Below are positions 10,081 through 22,390 of a stretch of DNA of 64,000 nt, in pieces. Source of the stretch: Amyelois transitella (Eukaryota > Arthropoda > Insecta > Lepidoptera > Pyralidae). Position numbers and translations under genes: made by a program. The DNA lies in assembly GCF_032362555.1 (NCBI RefSeq), contig NC_083506.1, positions 8,541,501-8,605,500 on the forward strand. Reading direction: 5' to 3'. The notes under the pieces were generated by a model. That model made no database searches. It saw only the letters and a program-made list of their open reading frames with translations, and was not told the DNA's origin. Each line of letters starts with the position of its first letter. Position 1 is the stretch's first letter.

Positions 10081-13000
10081 TGCTCGTTCAAAACAAAGAA
10101 TAGTAAACGTTTGCACGTGCAATGCCCGAGGAGGAATGGAACTTAGATGGACCATAATTTATGGAGAACTGATGCTGTAATGAGAGATCTTATTGTTAAT
10201 GTACAATAGGCGTAGTAGGCGAGTCTTCAACTACGATAAATATAAGGCATCTAGTTCGTATCGATTACCATAATTACTCAGTAATCATAGGATTTACACT
10301 CATTGTTTAGGTACCACGTATAATCGGTTATTATACTCGTATCAAAGTTTTATAAAAATATTGTAATTTTAACAAATGGATAACAATGGATTGAAGCATG
10401 CTTATGACAAGTGTATAAGTAACCAATGCCATTAGAACACTGAAAATAAATAAGTGATTGTGCAAGTACCTACTTACTAAAAGAAACAACATTACCAAAC
10501 GGCAGGCCAAGCTATTTAATTAAATTCTACGTTTCATCTCATTACACTCATTGTCTTTCAGGAGAAAATCTACATAATGACTGCAATAAACACAGATCAT
10601 TAAAGAATAGGGTACACGCCCGGACGTTCTTTAAATCCAAATCTGGTACGAATCCAGGGTTTCTCGGAGCAGGGGCACAAAAGGTATACAACACTGTAAG
10701 TACTCCACTAACTAAATTTTGTATAACCATATGAGCCTTATTCATTTCATTAATTTATTTTTTATAATTACTTAGGCATTTAATTCCACTTATGCGGAAC
10801 TTTCGTATTCTGTATCAGGTAATAATATATATTTATTTGGTACAATAAATATTCACTCTATATTCACTCGATACGGTTGCTTATATCATATCATCCTTGA
10901 AACGACCCTTATCATAATTATATCAATTATCATCAGTATAAGGACTTTACAACCTTTACAATGGAAACACAAAGGATACGAAATACATCTGGGGAGGGCC
11001 ACGGCCCCTCTGAATGCGCCCTTGGTTCGGATAACCTATTAGCAGCATTTGGTCTAGCTGCGAGCCCGCGAGCATTGAACTCGGGCAGGTCAAAAGCCTC
11101 GCTTGCAAACCGTCTGCACATTTTATTGCTAATATAGTTTTCTTCGACGGCGTCTATTTTATTAACGTCATCCCCAAATGACACGATCGCACGCATCTGA
11201 GCTATGCATCTTTCCAGAATTTTTTTTATATGCTTAAAGATTGATAAGTACTTGTGAATTGTCGAATTAATCTATAATCAAAGGTGATTAGGTAAATTTT
11301 GACTGTTACTTTCCTGATGCAGATTAATAGTAACGTAATAAAGGTACCTAATGTAAAGATTCACAGTGTAAATATGCAACATACCTGAAAAACAAAGGCT
11401 TTAAACATTCTGGGAATGTTGTAATTAACATGTGCGATTGAGTTGGTCGTGTGAAGTTAATTGATGCCTATAATTTCCATGTCGAGTGGAATGTGCGGTC
11501 CACTCGTAAAGGCGTCACGGATAATGCGATTCTCGATATGTAGAATAAGGTAGCCTTAACGAACTGTGTCAGCTCTACAAACTATCCAGTTTTTTAAAGT
11601 ATATTACTAAGTTTATTTCTGGAAATTTGCACATGTTTATTTACAACAGAGTCAGGATTACTTACTATAATTTCATAACTTTATTCTGGGAATGGTTCTG
11701 ATTAACTTTTTTTTTCTGAACCAGGTCATCGGATCTTCTGTATACCTATAAGTTTTCTTCTGCTGTCTTGGTGTCAAAAGGTTTTAACGAATGAAACGAA
11801 AAATGATACTGTTTTACATAAGGTGTGATATTATATTTTGCATTTTTGAATATTTTAGCATTTAACCCAAGTGCGAAAGAAGGCAGTCATTGATATGCGT
11901 GCCAGGCGACTGCGTGCTTCTGCGTAGAGTTTAACATTCGACCGAGAGCCCTCAATTCGGGAAGATTTGCACTATTCATTTTTAGATAGTTACATGAGAT
12001 TAGTTTTGTGTCTGTTCTTTGTTCTAGTGGGAAAACTAGCGTTTCTGTTGATTTAAAAGGATTTAGGACGTAACTACAATTTTAGTTAGTATTAGTTATT
12101 GATGTCCTGACTAGAAATAAATGTAAATAAGTACTCAATTTTGAATCTTAAGAGATCATTTTTAATTTTTTTTTTAATTTTTTTTTTCTTGAAGAATGCT
12201 ATCACACTAGTTATTTGCTATAAAACAGTCATTCCAGGAAGACGGTTCGTGCTCGGCTGTAAAGCTAGACGATAATTCAAATATATATAGTCCCATTAAC
12301 TACCACTACTAAATGTTATAAACACTTTTTAATCAATAAAGCAAAAACGGTTCGGATCAAAGGCTTTCTTATTATAAATTATTTGGAAAGACATCTTTGT
12401 TTGATTAGTATGCAAGAGAAACTTCATGTGATGAATGAAACGCGTAGTGGGTACCACGAAATCAGCTGTGAAATATGTTTTGTGCAGTGCGATGTGCCGG
12501 CGATGCGGAGAAAGGTAAGTCTGGACCTACTGACATACTCTTGAGGACTTTCCTTGCGGTTACTCACTTTATATTTGTCATTTAGAATGGCATTGTCACA
12601 TGTTTTGTATTTCTTTAACAACGTACAAATAAAATTCTTTGTTTCTCCTAAAGTCTAGGTATAGGTTCTCCTAATTATATAATATAGAAGTAGTTTGTGC
12701 CATAAGAAAAAAAAACAAACATGTTCTCTTTAAATTAAAGGATCATTTATTATTCATTTTAAGCAAACAGAATCAAACTGAAGAATTTAAAAACGTCTTG
12801 TTGAAATGGTTATATTTTGTAAGAAAATGTTGCCATTTTTATCTTCCCTCTAGCTATACGGCATGTTTAATTAAATTAGTGACGAAGTATGGAGAGTTTG
12901 TATAAGCTGGGTGCAGGACAGGTTGGCAGGTAGGATACCTGGCTAAATATAAACCCTACACGACTAGTTTTTATTTTAGTCCGACAGATAGTAAATAATA

Positions 13001-13220
13001 AGCTGGAAGACTACTAACAAGTTTTGTAATATCGATTATAAGTATATTTAGAATATGTATGTACGTTATTAATGTGAAGAAAATCTATGAAAAATATCTT
13101 TACTCTTTTGTAAAAATACGTTAATTATAACACATTTGTGAAACCACGATCGAATAAAATCGTATAGAACACTTAAACAGTTTATGATACAAGTTAACAA
13201 TTTTGATGTAAAAGACATTC
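10081..13220. other. Intergenic sequence, one unexplained open frame
   Basis: The only notable item is a minus-strand frame at 10933-11196 (87 codons) with a GC-rich middle (10990-11110; FDLPEFNARGLAARPNAANR). It resembles an eroded element-encoded protein more than a cellular gene, and I cannot name it. A poly-T stretch lies at 12160-12190. No splice-consistent gene is seen. Confidence 0.4.
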
Positions 13221-13223
13221 TGA

Positions 13224-13226
13224 TAC

Positions 13227-13257
<31 letters not shown>

Positions 13258-13314
13258 GTATAATATATATGTATTATACATATAATATGTATATATATAT
13301 ATATATATTAAAGC

Positions 13315-13366
<52 letters not shown>
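13224..13366. repeat. (TA)n microsatellite with inverted-repeat core
   Basis: Long TA runs are broken by TTAAAGCTATTAATA (about 13308) and its inverted copy TATTAATAGCTTTAA-like (about 13365), so the whole stretch can fold into a cruciform. Length is probably polymorphic. Confidence 0.9.
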
Positions 13367-13367
<1 letters not shown>

Positions 13368-13785
13368 TAATAGCTTTAACCTACTTAAAGCTAAGAAAGT
13401 AATGGTCATTGGGTATATACTCTCATATTACAATAAAGAATGTTTAGGTTCACACGGAAATGATAACAATAGCATATTAACTCGATCCCGCTAATCCCGA
13501 ACTATGCCAGCAGCTTAGGGCTATCAAAAATTAGATCCTTACTACATATGTTATTATTTTTCTCTTCTTTCCTAAAAATGTGAGTGTTTTGCATTAGGTA
13601 TCTATAAAAATTACAAAATCCGCAGAAGCGTGTAGTGTGACTAAGTAATTTTATACTTCAATTGTCCGTTGAATATGTGTGTTTTAGTTTTTGCCATAGA
13701 TTTGACGCAAGTTAAAGATGTAACTATGTTAAACTTAAATGACAAGTAAGTAAGTAGTTATTTGAAACAATTAATGTCGTAAAAG

Positions 13786-13925
13786 GCGACTTAGGGATAA
13801 GATTATAAACTCGAAATGCTTTTTTTAGGCGATGGGCTAGCAACCTGGCACTATTTATGTGTATCTGTATGTATGTATCTCAATTCTATCACTAAGCCAA
13901 ACAGCTGAACGTAGGTTGTCGACAA
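13786..13925 (+). repeat. Dispersed repeat fragment
   Basis: AAGGCGACTTAGGGATAAG, GGCGATGGGCTAGCAACCTG, and CCAAACAGCTGAACGTAGG occur in order. The family also supplies 3578-3665, 45355-45545 and 49895-50045 (reversed). Confidence 0.6.
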
Positions 13926-13998
13926 ACCAAAAGATTTAAATTACAAAATTTACAACCGAGAAGTCATTGTAAGCAATTACTAGCGTTGTATTAAGTAT

Positions 13999-14229
13999 TT
14001 GTATTTGTCGACAACCCTGCCGGTAGCCGGTTTATCTGTTGACCCGAATCGCTTAGCTATCGCGAAGCCGGTCCGGCCAGGGCCAGCCGCGGCTGTTGCA
14101 CTGAAGACGAGCCAAGTGCAAGGCGAACCACTCCACGTAACACCGAGTTATCGTAATGCAAGCCAACTCGACCCAACCGACTCATTACTAGCTACCACCG
14201 CAGAACACATTTTTTATTTTGTTTTGTGA
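13999..14229 (+). other. GC-rich open frame, unexplained
   Basis: A 76-codon frame (Ala/Pro-rich, e.g. AIAKPVRPGPAAAVALKTSQ) spans a GC-rich patch (14015-14190) that stands out from the AT-rich surroundings. The minus strand is also largely open here. No domain, splice site or initiator supports it. It could be an exon, a conserved regulatory element or an old repeat. Confidence 0.15.
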
Positions 14230-14329
14230 ATGTCTTTACTGCCAGCCAGTGTCTTTGAAAATAATATTGGCAGCCTTGTTAAGACTCTTTTCATGGCTTG
14301 TCATACTAATCAAAGCCCTCACAACTTCC

Positions 14330-14590
14330 CTTAGTAAAATGGATCATGTGACTGCACAATACTCGTATACCTTAGAATCTTCAAAACTGTCTGTAAGGCC
14401 ATCGGTAATATTTTGTCTTTGTACGTTAACCACTAAATAATACCGTAAGATCATCGGTTAGTATTCAAACTAATGTACATAACTTTGAAATTTGTCATTG
14501 GAACAAGACCGAGGTGGGATTTGAACCTGTGCCTTTCTGCGCATCACGCATTTTAACCGGGCAACTTACCGATTTGAACACCGACGCTCT
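14330..14590 (+). repeat. Repeat-like fragment
   Basis: It contains CCGTAAGATCATCGGTTAGTA and ATTCAAACTAATGTACATAA, close to the end of the 2090-2280 repeat, followed by GGTGGGATTTGAACCTGTGCC and CCGGGCAACTTACCGA, the tail wording of widespread lepidopteran repeats. Noncoding. Confidence 0.4.
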
Positions 14591-17500
14591 ATTTTATTAT
14601 ATCTATGGATGCTTAATTCGGTATTTACTCTATGGACGATTTTTGTATCAAAATAGTTTAACTTTCTCTAAATTGTTTAAGTGTACTTAGTCTTGTGTTT
14701 TTAGTGTACTTTTTGGGTACTTTTTATCTTATTTCGAACTACATAATATAAAGCACAATATTCAGTAAATTCAATTCAATTTTATATTGAAGAGGCGTTT
14801 TCTAGTTTATCGCCGGACAATAAATAAACCGATACAGACAATAGCTATTTGTGAACATCTCATCTTCTACGATATAAATATGGTAACGTAATGGAATTGA
14901 GTCCGTCCGGACATACTTGGTAGGTACCTAGTTAAGTCGATATGGATCGTAAAATAAAAATAAAATCTTGTAAGTAATAACTTGCAAGGATTGTATTAGA
15001 CATACAAAAACATACAAGGCTTTTTTCGAGTGCTAGTTACAAGTTACTATATTTTTTATAAATCTAGATAATGAACTGAGATTTGAACTAGCACACGTAG
15101 TAAAAAGGACTGGGTGATGATGGGAGGCGCGATATTCTTGAGTAATTGAAATCTTTTAAAATAATTATTTATGTATTGAAACTTTACTACACAAAATGTA
15201 TGGCACTATTGGCGGACTTAATGCTAAAAGCATTATCTATCAGTCAACCTATTCTATTTTACCAAACACTTATAAAACCAGGCAGGGTTCTTTCAAACGA
15301 GCAACAAAATGTTAAAAATTTGTAAGTAATTTTATCAAAAAAAATTGTCTCGATAGGAATATTATTATTATGTTGGCAATTTTAATCACCAGGATTCTGA
15401 GATTCGACATAGGTGAAATTTGCAGACGAACTAATGTGGCCCGGCGACGACGCAACAAAACGAGAGCACCGGCGCGGACGCCGAAGGTCGGATAACTCAT
15501 AAAATTGAACTGGATGGGAACCCTTGCTCGCAATATTTACTATTTACATGGATATGTATTATTTTAAGTGCGAGTGCTTTTCCAGTGCCCATAAATGGCA
15601 GCCATATTCCATCTGTTGTCTTAATTTCTCCTCGAGTTTAAAACTACAGGTCATATTTCATTAAATTCTGTTTAGCGGTTTATCCGTGAACATGTTAAAT
15701 TAGTTAAGATTTTTCTATGTATCGGGGCCTCGAACATCAAATGAAAAACAAAATCATCTTTATAAAAAAAAAAAATAAGGTTGTAATGCAAGGCAAACTC
15801 CGTACGTAAATCCGTAAGCAGAAAACCTCTTGGCAAAAAAATCGAAGAGATTATTTCACCCGAATAGCTTTATGCTTTCGTGCAAATTTATAAGAAAGGT
15901 CATGTCGTAGCTCGTAGCACGTCGTGTCGTAGCAATCATCGGGCTCCGTCAATATCCTCCGTAATAGGAATAAATTATTGTGTTACGACTGTGGTCTGCG
16001 AGCTAATTCCATAACGGCAAATAAAATAGTCACGTAAGAAGAAATCCTCTCTTTGTTTCAAATTAAATGGAAGACTTTTCAAGTCTGTTGGCTCTGTCTA
16101 CCCTGTAAGAGACTTTACCCTAATGTAGCTCGGAGCAACTTATTCCTCTTTTATTATACGGTACGGTATATGTAAATGCCTGTTATCAACAAGAGCTGAG
16201 CGAGAGTGGCGTTTGTTCCATCGAAATAGTTGTCTAGCGAAGTAATTTTACATAGTGAGAGCTGCTCAACATAATGATACACCTCCTGTGAACACAGGAG
16301 ATTCACATTGGTATGTGGCGACTCGAGCAGGCGAATTAGGTTTTACTAGATTTATTTATAACTTTTAAATTTGCGAACAATTTGGTGACTATAAATAAAG
16401 ATTGCAGGACCTAAATACGAGATAACAATAAATATATAAAATGGTTTTACAATATTGTTATTTATAAGACAAGTAAAGAAACAGAGTTCAGGCAATGAAT
16501 TTCAGCAGATCTCTAAACTAAAATTCACGTGTTTTATAACGCTATTTTACAAGTTGCCTCTGTAGGCGAATTTATCAATCCATTGTGAACATTTCCTAAC
16601 GTTACAAGCCCAGTGGGACTGGAAAGCGAATTAAAAGTGTAACGGTAGGAGGGCAGAGAGCGGTGACCACTTTGCATGTCAGAGTAGCGGCCGTCACGCA
16701 CGATGCCCGCCACACCTTCCCAACCGAACTCTGGGGACCTTCTGTTTTGTCTATTCTGTTCTAGAACAGGTACCTATTTCTATTTATTTTTAAAGCAGCA
16801 AATCAGTCATAAGTCATACTTGCAGAATCGCCATTATTGTGTAAGTACTTAAGACATCCCACTCTATACTCTACTGTCGAAAAAGAGGTTTAGTTATGTT
16901 TACGATTCAAATCAAATTTTTCACAATATTATATCCGATATACACTTGTACTTAAGTATTCTTTAAATATTTATATAATTTACACAAGTACCCCAAGTAA
17001 GTTCATGACGACAGCGGCAGACAGCGAAAACTTTATTAAATTATCATTACTGAACCTCAACTATGACATACACGCGGGTAACATTAAGTTAATGTATTTT
17101 TTGACAGCTTATATTAATAAGTAGGTACCTACTTGGTTTAATCTTGTGCTTAAATTTTTCTATCATCGTATTCAATAAAAAAAATAATAATTACAACGTG
17201 CGTGAAGCGTATCTCTCATCTGATTGGCATTTAATTATTAGAAATGTTCATAATACCGTTACAGAATTTTGGCTTGTATCTTGAATAGATAAGATACCAA
17301 TAACAAAGTATCGAAACAGGTTGAACGTGTAGGAATTCTCAACATTATTATAAGTCGATAGATGTACCTACAGCTGTTTAAACAGGAAATCTGAGATCGT
17401 TGACACAAAAATCAGGCGCGATGTTGGAGCACCGTTGCTTGACTCTCGACCTTCTCTAGCCTGTCTTCAGTAAACATTTCGACATTACCCATGTTTTATC

Positions 17501-20500
17501 CAGAGTTCATTGTGCCAGTTCTAACGCACATAATTACTTTTTACTTATTATGCCGTAACTAATAACATGAAGGTTTTAAGAATAGCATAATTTTATTAGG
17601 TTGATTAATATATATTAAGTACCTACTTACTACACTTATTACACACATAACTTCTTGCCGTATTCCTGAATAAAATAACATAAAATAGACTTAAACTTAT
17701 GCAGTGTTTTTTACTAAGCTCCATAATTTATCCACTCTGCACTCTTAATTAAATAATCTTAGCTCATGACTTGATCACATGAGATTATTACATAATTGCG
17801 GAAAACTAGATTTAGTAGCGCGTGTCTTTACGGTCAGGCGCGCCCGCCGCCGGAGCCGCATAAGAACAAACAAAATTTACATTGCGCGTGCTAGCTTCAG
17901 CTATGACGAGTAATTAAGCGAACATGCGGAAGGCCATTCATCATTATTCATTAACAGCATCAGCACGTTTCCTGGGTTTTTCTGGCCAGGATCAGCCGTA
18001 GATGAGTCTCGCGTGCCGACCCTCCGCGCTCGTGCGCACACGCCGTGCCACCTACTCGCAATTCTTACATCATTTCATTAACTCCGTAGAAGTTTTATTT
18101 TGCATTAATAAAAAGTATTCATGACTCGCTCTATGATTTCTTTCTTGTTATCTCTAACGGACCTAAAGTGCAATATGAATAGGTAGATCTGTGATAACAA
18201 GAGGAAATAATATTTATAACCGAGTAGGTGATTGATTGGTTTACACAAATTAGGTATTTTCTATATTAACACCGACTAAATATCTTACTTTTGAAACCTC
18301 ATTGAATTTTCAATGATTTTCCAAGTGTTTACAAGGTTACGATAAGATAATGCACTGCCTTTCGCTTGATTTTATTTTATAATTCGGTGGGTCTATTCCT
18401 ACGGGAATTATGCCTCGGGCACCAACTACTTCGTATTAAGTTTCAAACCCGTATATTGTTATAAATTATAAAGTTGGAACTAAAACGTAGAGTAATAATG
18501 AATAATAATAGCTGTACATCTATTGTAATAGGTTCTTTTAAGATTTTTCTATTCTTCACATAACTATTCTGTAGACTACTACAACGGCAAAAATATGAGG
18601 GTAATGTACTCTCGTGTCTCGTTACAGATTTAACTCGCCTAATCACAAAAGCGTGAGCATTAAAAATTGAATGCTGACGTTCTCTGTCAAAAACATATTT
18701 TTAAAACATTTGTCAAAAGATTCCTTTTATATCAACGGAAAACTATATTATCTGAAAACCAGCCATTCTTATTACTTCTCTTGCTTCATAATAACTTTTC
18801 CGTTATTCCTCAACTGCTTCTTAAATGTAGTATATGTTTATAGTAGATCTATGACCGTATTCTATATTAATGTATACATTTATGTTAAATAAGAAAATAA
18901 GAATCAAATTTTTATAGCCATTACAAGTTATAAGAAATTGATTGTTTACTTTGTTGAGTTCTTAAATTGTAATTGTAAATAAAATAAATTGTCATACACC
19001 TAGACTAGGTAGTCTACCCATAGAATTAATAATTAAATCAAATAATTAAGTCACATGTTCATAGTTAAAAAATATTTGTACAGCACAGTTTACTTATATA
19101 TAAGTACTTATTTGATTTTTATGTCAAAAGTCTATCTTGTTTTATGAAAAATTTATTCACCTAACTTGTTATATAAAAAATGCATTAGACACAATTAAAA
19201 CTCTTTAAGTTCTCCATGAATATTTGAATTTAACAACATTTTCCTATTAACGAAACACACGCCAGATGCAACCTGTTTTTACTTGGCACATCAATGATAG
19301 TCGAAGACCATGTATACCGTTAATCACAATCGACAATCGATGTAGCTAAATGACCACACCTGGATTATCACGCCGATGTAGCTCACTAGAGCATGAGATC
19401 GACGTTTTTTATTTGTTTTCGTCACGTAATCGATTCTCAACGTATTGGACCCGCTGGTGCTATACAATCACAACGTTCATGACGAAGTCTATGGTTTGTC
19501 GAACTTGAAATAATATGTATATCGAAGTCATAAAATTTGAAATAAGATATATAAAGTCCGTATAGCTGAAGAGATATAAATATTTATTTTCTTCTATTTC
19601 AGGTTATATTCCACCCGTGTACTGACATTCATCAAAATCCGTCTAGTAAAAATGTTGCGTGAAGGGGCTACAAACACAACCATATATATTTACCTTAAAA
19701 CTCTCGCATTTATAATATTTAGGACATTAGAAGATGGTGACTAGTGGTAAGACTGATAAAAGTGTCGTCGCAACTCTATAGTATTTTTATATTACATTTC
19801 TAGTTTGAGACTTATCTGAAAATTTGATAACTGTTGAGAAAACTTCATACGATACAAGTCGACGATACAGTCTTTAGTTACAAATATAATATGACATTTC
19901 TATGGCCCTATTCTGATCTCTATGGCCGTAGTCAAAATAATTTGTTTATTGCTACAGTATGTGTCTGATGTACGAGTAGCAGCGTGACCATTTTTTGCTG
20001 AAACTCGTACGTGAGCAATGAGTTTGTGGTTAACTTTAGTACCAAACCTCAAATTGTCCAATTTGGATCCGATTCTTTTACCTCAAGCTCTATCAAAGAT
20101 GCAATTTTTTGAAAGTGTCCTTATTCTTATATATAACTGTGTTAATTTATTTTCAACCAATCCAGAGGTGGGATAGTTAAATATTTTTTTATTGCTTATT
20201 GCGATAAGGCCGCTTTTTTCACGTCACTTAATATGAGTTACAGATTTAAAAAAGTCTAGTGGGCATAAGTTTATTCATTTATTAGGTAGTAGGATCGAAA
20301 TTCTCATGACAAATTATACTTACACACACTACCAAAATTATTCACTGTAGAAAAAGTAACGGTCGCGTCCCGTCGGTGAATGACACTAGATGTTCCTCAA
20401 ATGAATTCTTGTCATTGATTCAATGCAAAGGTTTTTTATCGTAGTCCTTTAATCCACATCAATATTTTATATGCAAAAGTAAGTTTATTTGTTTGTACCT

Positions 20501-20700
20501 GAAACTTTATGAGATTTTGAATTAATAACTAATGTGGTATATGGAGAAAGACGTAGGATACATTTCAAGTAGCCAAAGCCACAGGCGAGAGCTAGTTATA
20601 AAAGTGGCCTTGGAAAGTTGAAAGATTTAGTCTCTTTTACGTTGTTGTAGCGCAGTTGTTCCCGTTTGCCCGTGGTCAAACTAAGATTGAATAAAAGAGA
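14591..20700. other. Long intergenic stretch
   Basis: No gene could be built. GC-rich patches at 15420-15520, 16620-16745 and 17840-18060 interrupt AT-rich sequence. The 16620-16745 patch is open in two minus frames after an AG, but lacks a polypyrimidine tract. An eroded LINE-like end (CACAGGCGAGAGCTAGTTA) lies near 20580-20600. These patches may be unrecognised exons or regulatory DNA. Confidence 0.4.
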
Positions 20701-20732
20701 AAATGAGTGGTTAGATAATGGGAAACTGACGG

Positions 20733-20764
20733 TATAAAAAATCGGCAGTGATAAACTTCTCAGT
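20733..20764 (+). promoter_or_regulatory. TATA box plus TCAGT initiator
   Basis: TATAAAA at 20733-20739 lies 29 bases before the A of TCAGT (20760-20764), the standard arthropod core promoter spacing. A signal-anchor-like first exon follows 66 bases downstream. Confidence 0.65.
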
Positions 20765-20828
20765 TTGTCTTTGATTAGTATATTTAAATCGAATCTTCTT
20801 ATAATATGACTCAGGTATATTCACAAAT

Positions 20829-20907
20829 ATGCCCGGATTTTATTTAATCTGTGTAGCAGCCTCCTTGATTTTTTATATTTTCATTGCGTTAAACTACATA
20901 AACCAAG
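20829..20907 (+). CDS. Candidate first coding exon, signal peptide or anchor
   Basis: ATG at 20829 opens 26 codons (begins MPGFYLICVAASLIFYIFIA) and one extra base before a strong donor, CAAG followed by GTAAGTAT (intron starts 20908), phase 1. The product start is an almost uninterrupted hydrophobic helix: a signal peptide or type-II/P450-like anchor. An earlier ATG at 20806 gives a 13-codon out-of-frame upstream frame that overlaps this start and might reduce initiation. Downstream exons could not be identified in 21-33 kb, so the protein is unnamed. The promoter at 20733 makes a real gene likely. Confidence 0.5.
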
Positions 20908-22276
20908 GTAAGTATATAAGAATAGTAAAATATATAACAAGAAACAATGCGTCTTTCCTATTCTAAGAACATCCGTATACTCGTAACTAATTAGTACGTC
21001 ACTCTACACGAGTTTTGAAGGCAAAACAATATTAGCTTGACAAATTAACTCTGCCGGAACAAACTTCCGTCAATTTTATTCTTGAAACACGATTAATATC
21101 TAATAATATTTTTTTTCCACTACCTAGTATTATTTGTGTAAGATATTATAAATAATAACATAAATCAACTCATGAAAACGAAAAGTAAGTCTTCTAACGT
21201 TACCTGAAGATTATTACTCTATAAGTATTTTGTACTCTTTGTAAAATGGAACAAGGCACTGCATATTGTCTACTTAATGCTTGTATAGGTGATCTAAACA
21301 CATTGGAATGTTTTTCTCACGCTGATCGCAAAAATCGAGCAGGGAACCAACGAGTTATTTTGTTCTAAATTGGTTCCATTCCAATAACTTGTTAATTGTT
21401 ACCATCATTGAAATAACAGCACTTTAGAATTTTTCCCGTGTTTTGATTGAATAATGTTAAAATTAAACTAAAATACCTAGTCCAAACATTTGTTTATCAA
21501 TACATAAATAAGAACAACATAAATAACTTAGCAGATGTTGTCTGCTGACAGTTCATTACCACCAAATTGAAGATTCCGTACAATTTTCGAGATGTCGGCG
21601 TTGATCCGGGCCATTCAAGCCGGGGCTAGGGCCGGTGGGACATTCCCGTTAGTTGGAACGGTACTCTACAACGATCGCCAGTTGAATTAAAATATCGTAC
21701 TCTCGCTCTTGTTCCGACAAAGAACGCTAACATAAATATCCAAAATCGTCACTAATCTGAACGAAGGTATGTACGTAAAGTTAACCGCTTCTCGTGTTAA
21801 TTACTTTTAACGTATATAATTTACTTATCTCCAATTTCTTCGTTTAATTATAAACTTTTTGTAAACATATCGCACGTGTTTATCAAAGCAAAATTAAGAT
21901 GATTTTAAGGTAGTAGAAAGAAAGTATCATATAGCAATGTCGCAGAATATATATACACTACTAATAAAGAGAAAATATTTGTATTTTTGTATGTTTGTTA
22001 CTAATAAACTCAAAAACCAATTAAGTGATTTCTCTAAATTTGGCGCAGATTAGCAAAAAGTAGGGATTGGCAAAAAGTAGCTGGAATTCTACTGGAATTT
22101 CTCACAAAGCGTTCTGCTAGATTGAGATTCAGATAGTTGATAGGTTGCTTAGCCCATCGCTTAAAAGAAGAAAACCATTATTGAATCTTCGGAAGGCCTT
22201 AGAGTTAGAATGAAATCTGGTACACACTATGTCTTTTCTTAAATGCCAGCATGGAAGATAAGACATATCAACATAC
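20908..22276. other. Probable intron or intergenic sequence
   Basis: Most is AT-rich. A GC-rich island at 21590-21690 holds a 33-codon plus frame (starts MSALIRAIQAGARAGGTFPL) that I cannot assign. A repeat fragment (GATTGAGATTCAGATAGTTG, GCTTAGCCCATCGCTTAAAA) occupies 22122-22175. Confidence 0.35.
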
Positions 22277-22390
22277 CTGAGGACGGAGTGTGGTGTGCCT
22301 GGAGTAGTAGTCATGCTGGTAGAAGTTGGTGGGCGACAGCGGAGGCCGGTATTTTTTGTGGCCATAGCTCATGGTGTCCATCGTATGCAT
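22277..22390 (-). CDS. Candidate first coding exon of an unplaced gene
   Basis: On the minus strand an ATG at 22390 in a good context (GTCACCATGC), with an in-frame upstream stop, opens 38 codons ending CTCCGTCCTCAG before GTATGT (phase 0). The peptide is hydrophilic and rich in Tyr, His, Pro and Ser (contains SYGHKKYRPPLSPTNFYQHD). There is no signal peptide, and Met recurs at positions 1, 4 and 7. GC content and codon choice resemble the confirmed exons in this window. Its next exon should lie at lower coordinates, but none could be assigned. It overlaps neither of the neighbouring repeats. Confidence 0.5.

Noticed and set aside
12424..12621. 65-codon minus frame
   Set aside because: AT-rich, no homology I recognise, no regulatory context.
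13224..13366. Possible replication origin or regulatory AT element
   Set aside because: A simple TA microsatellite explains it.
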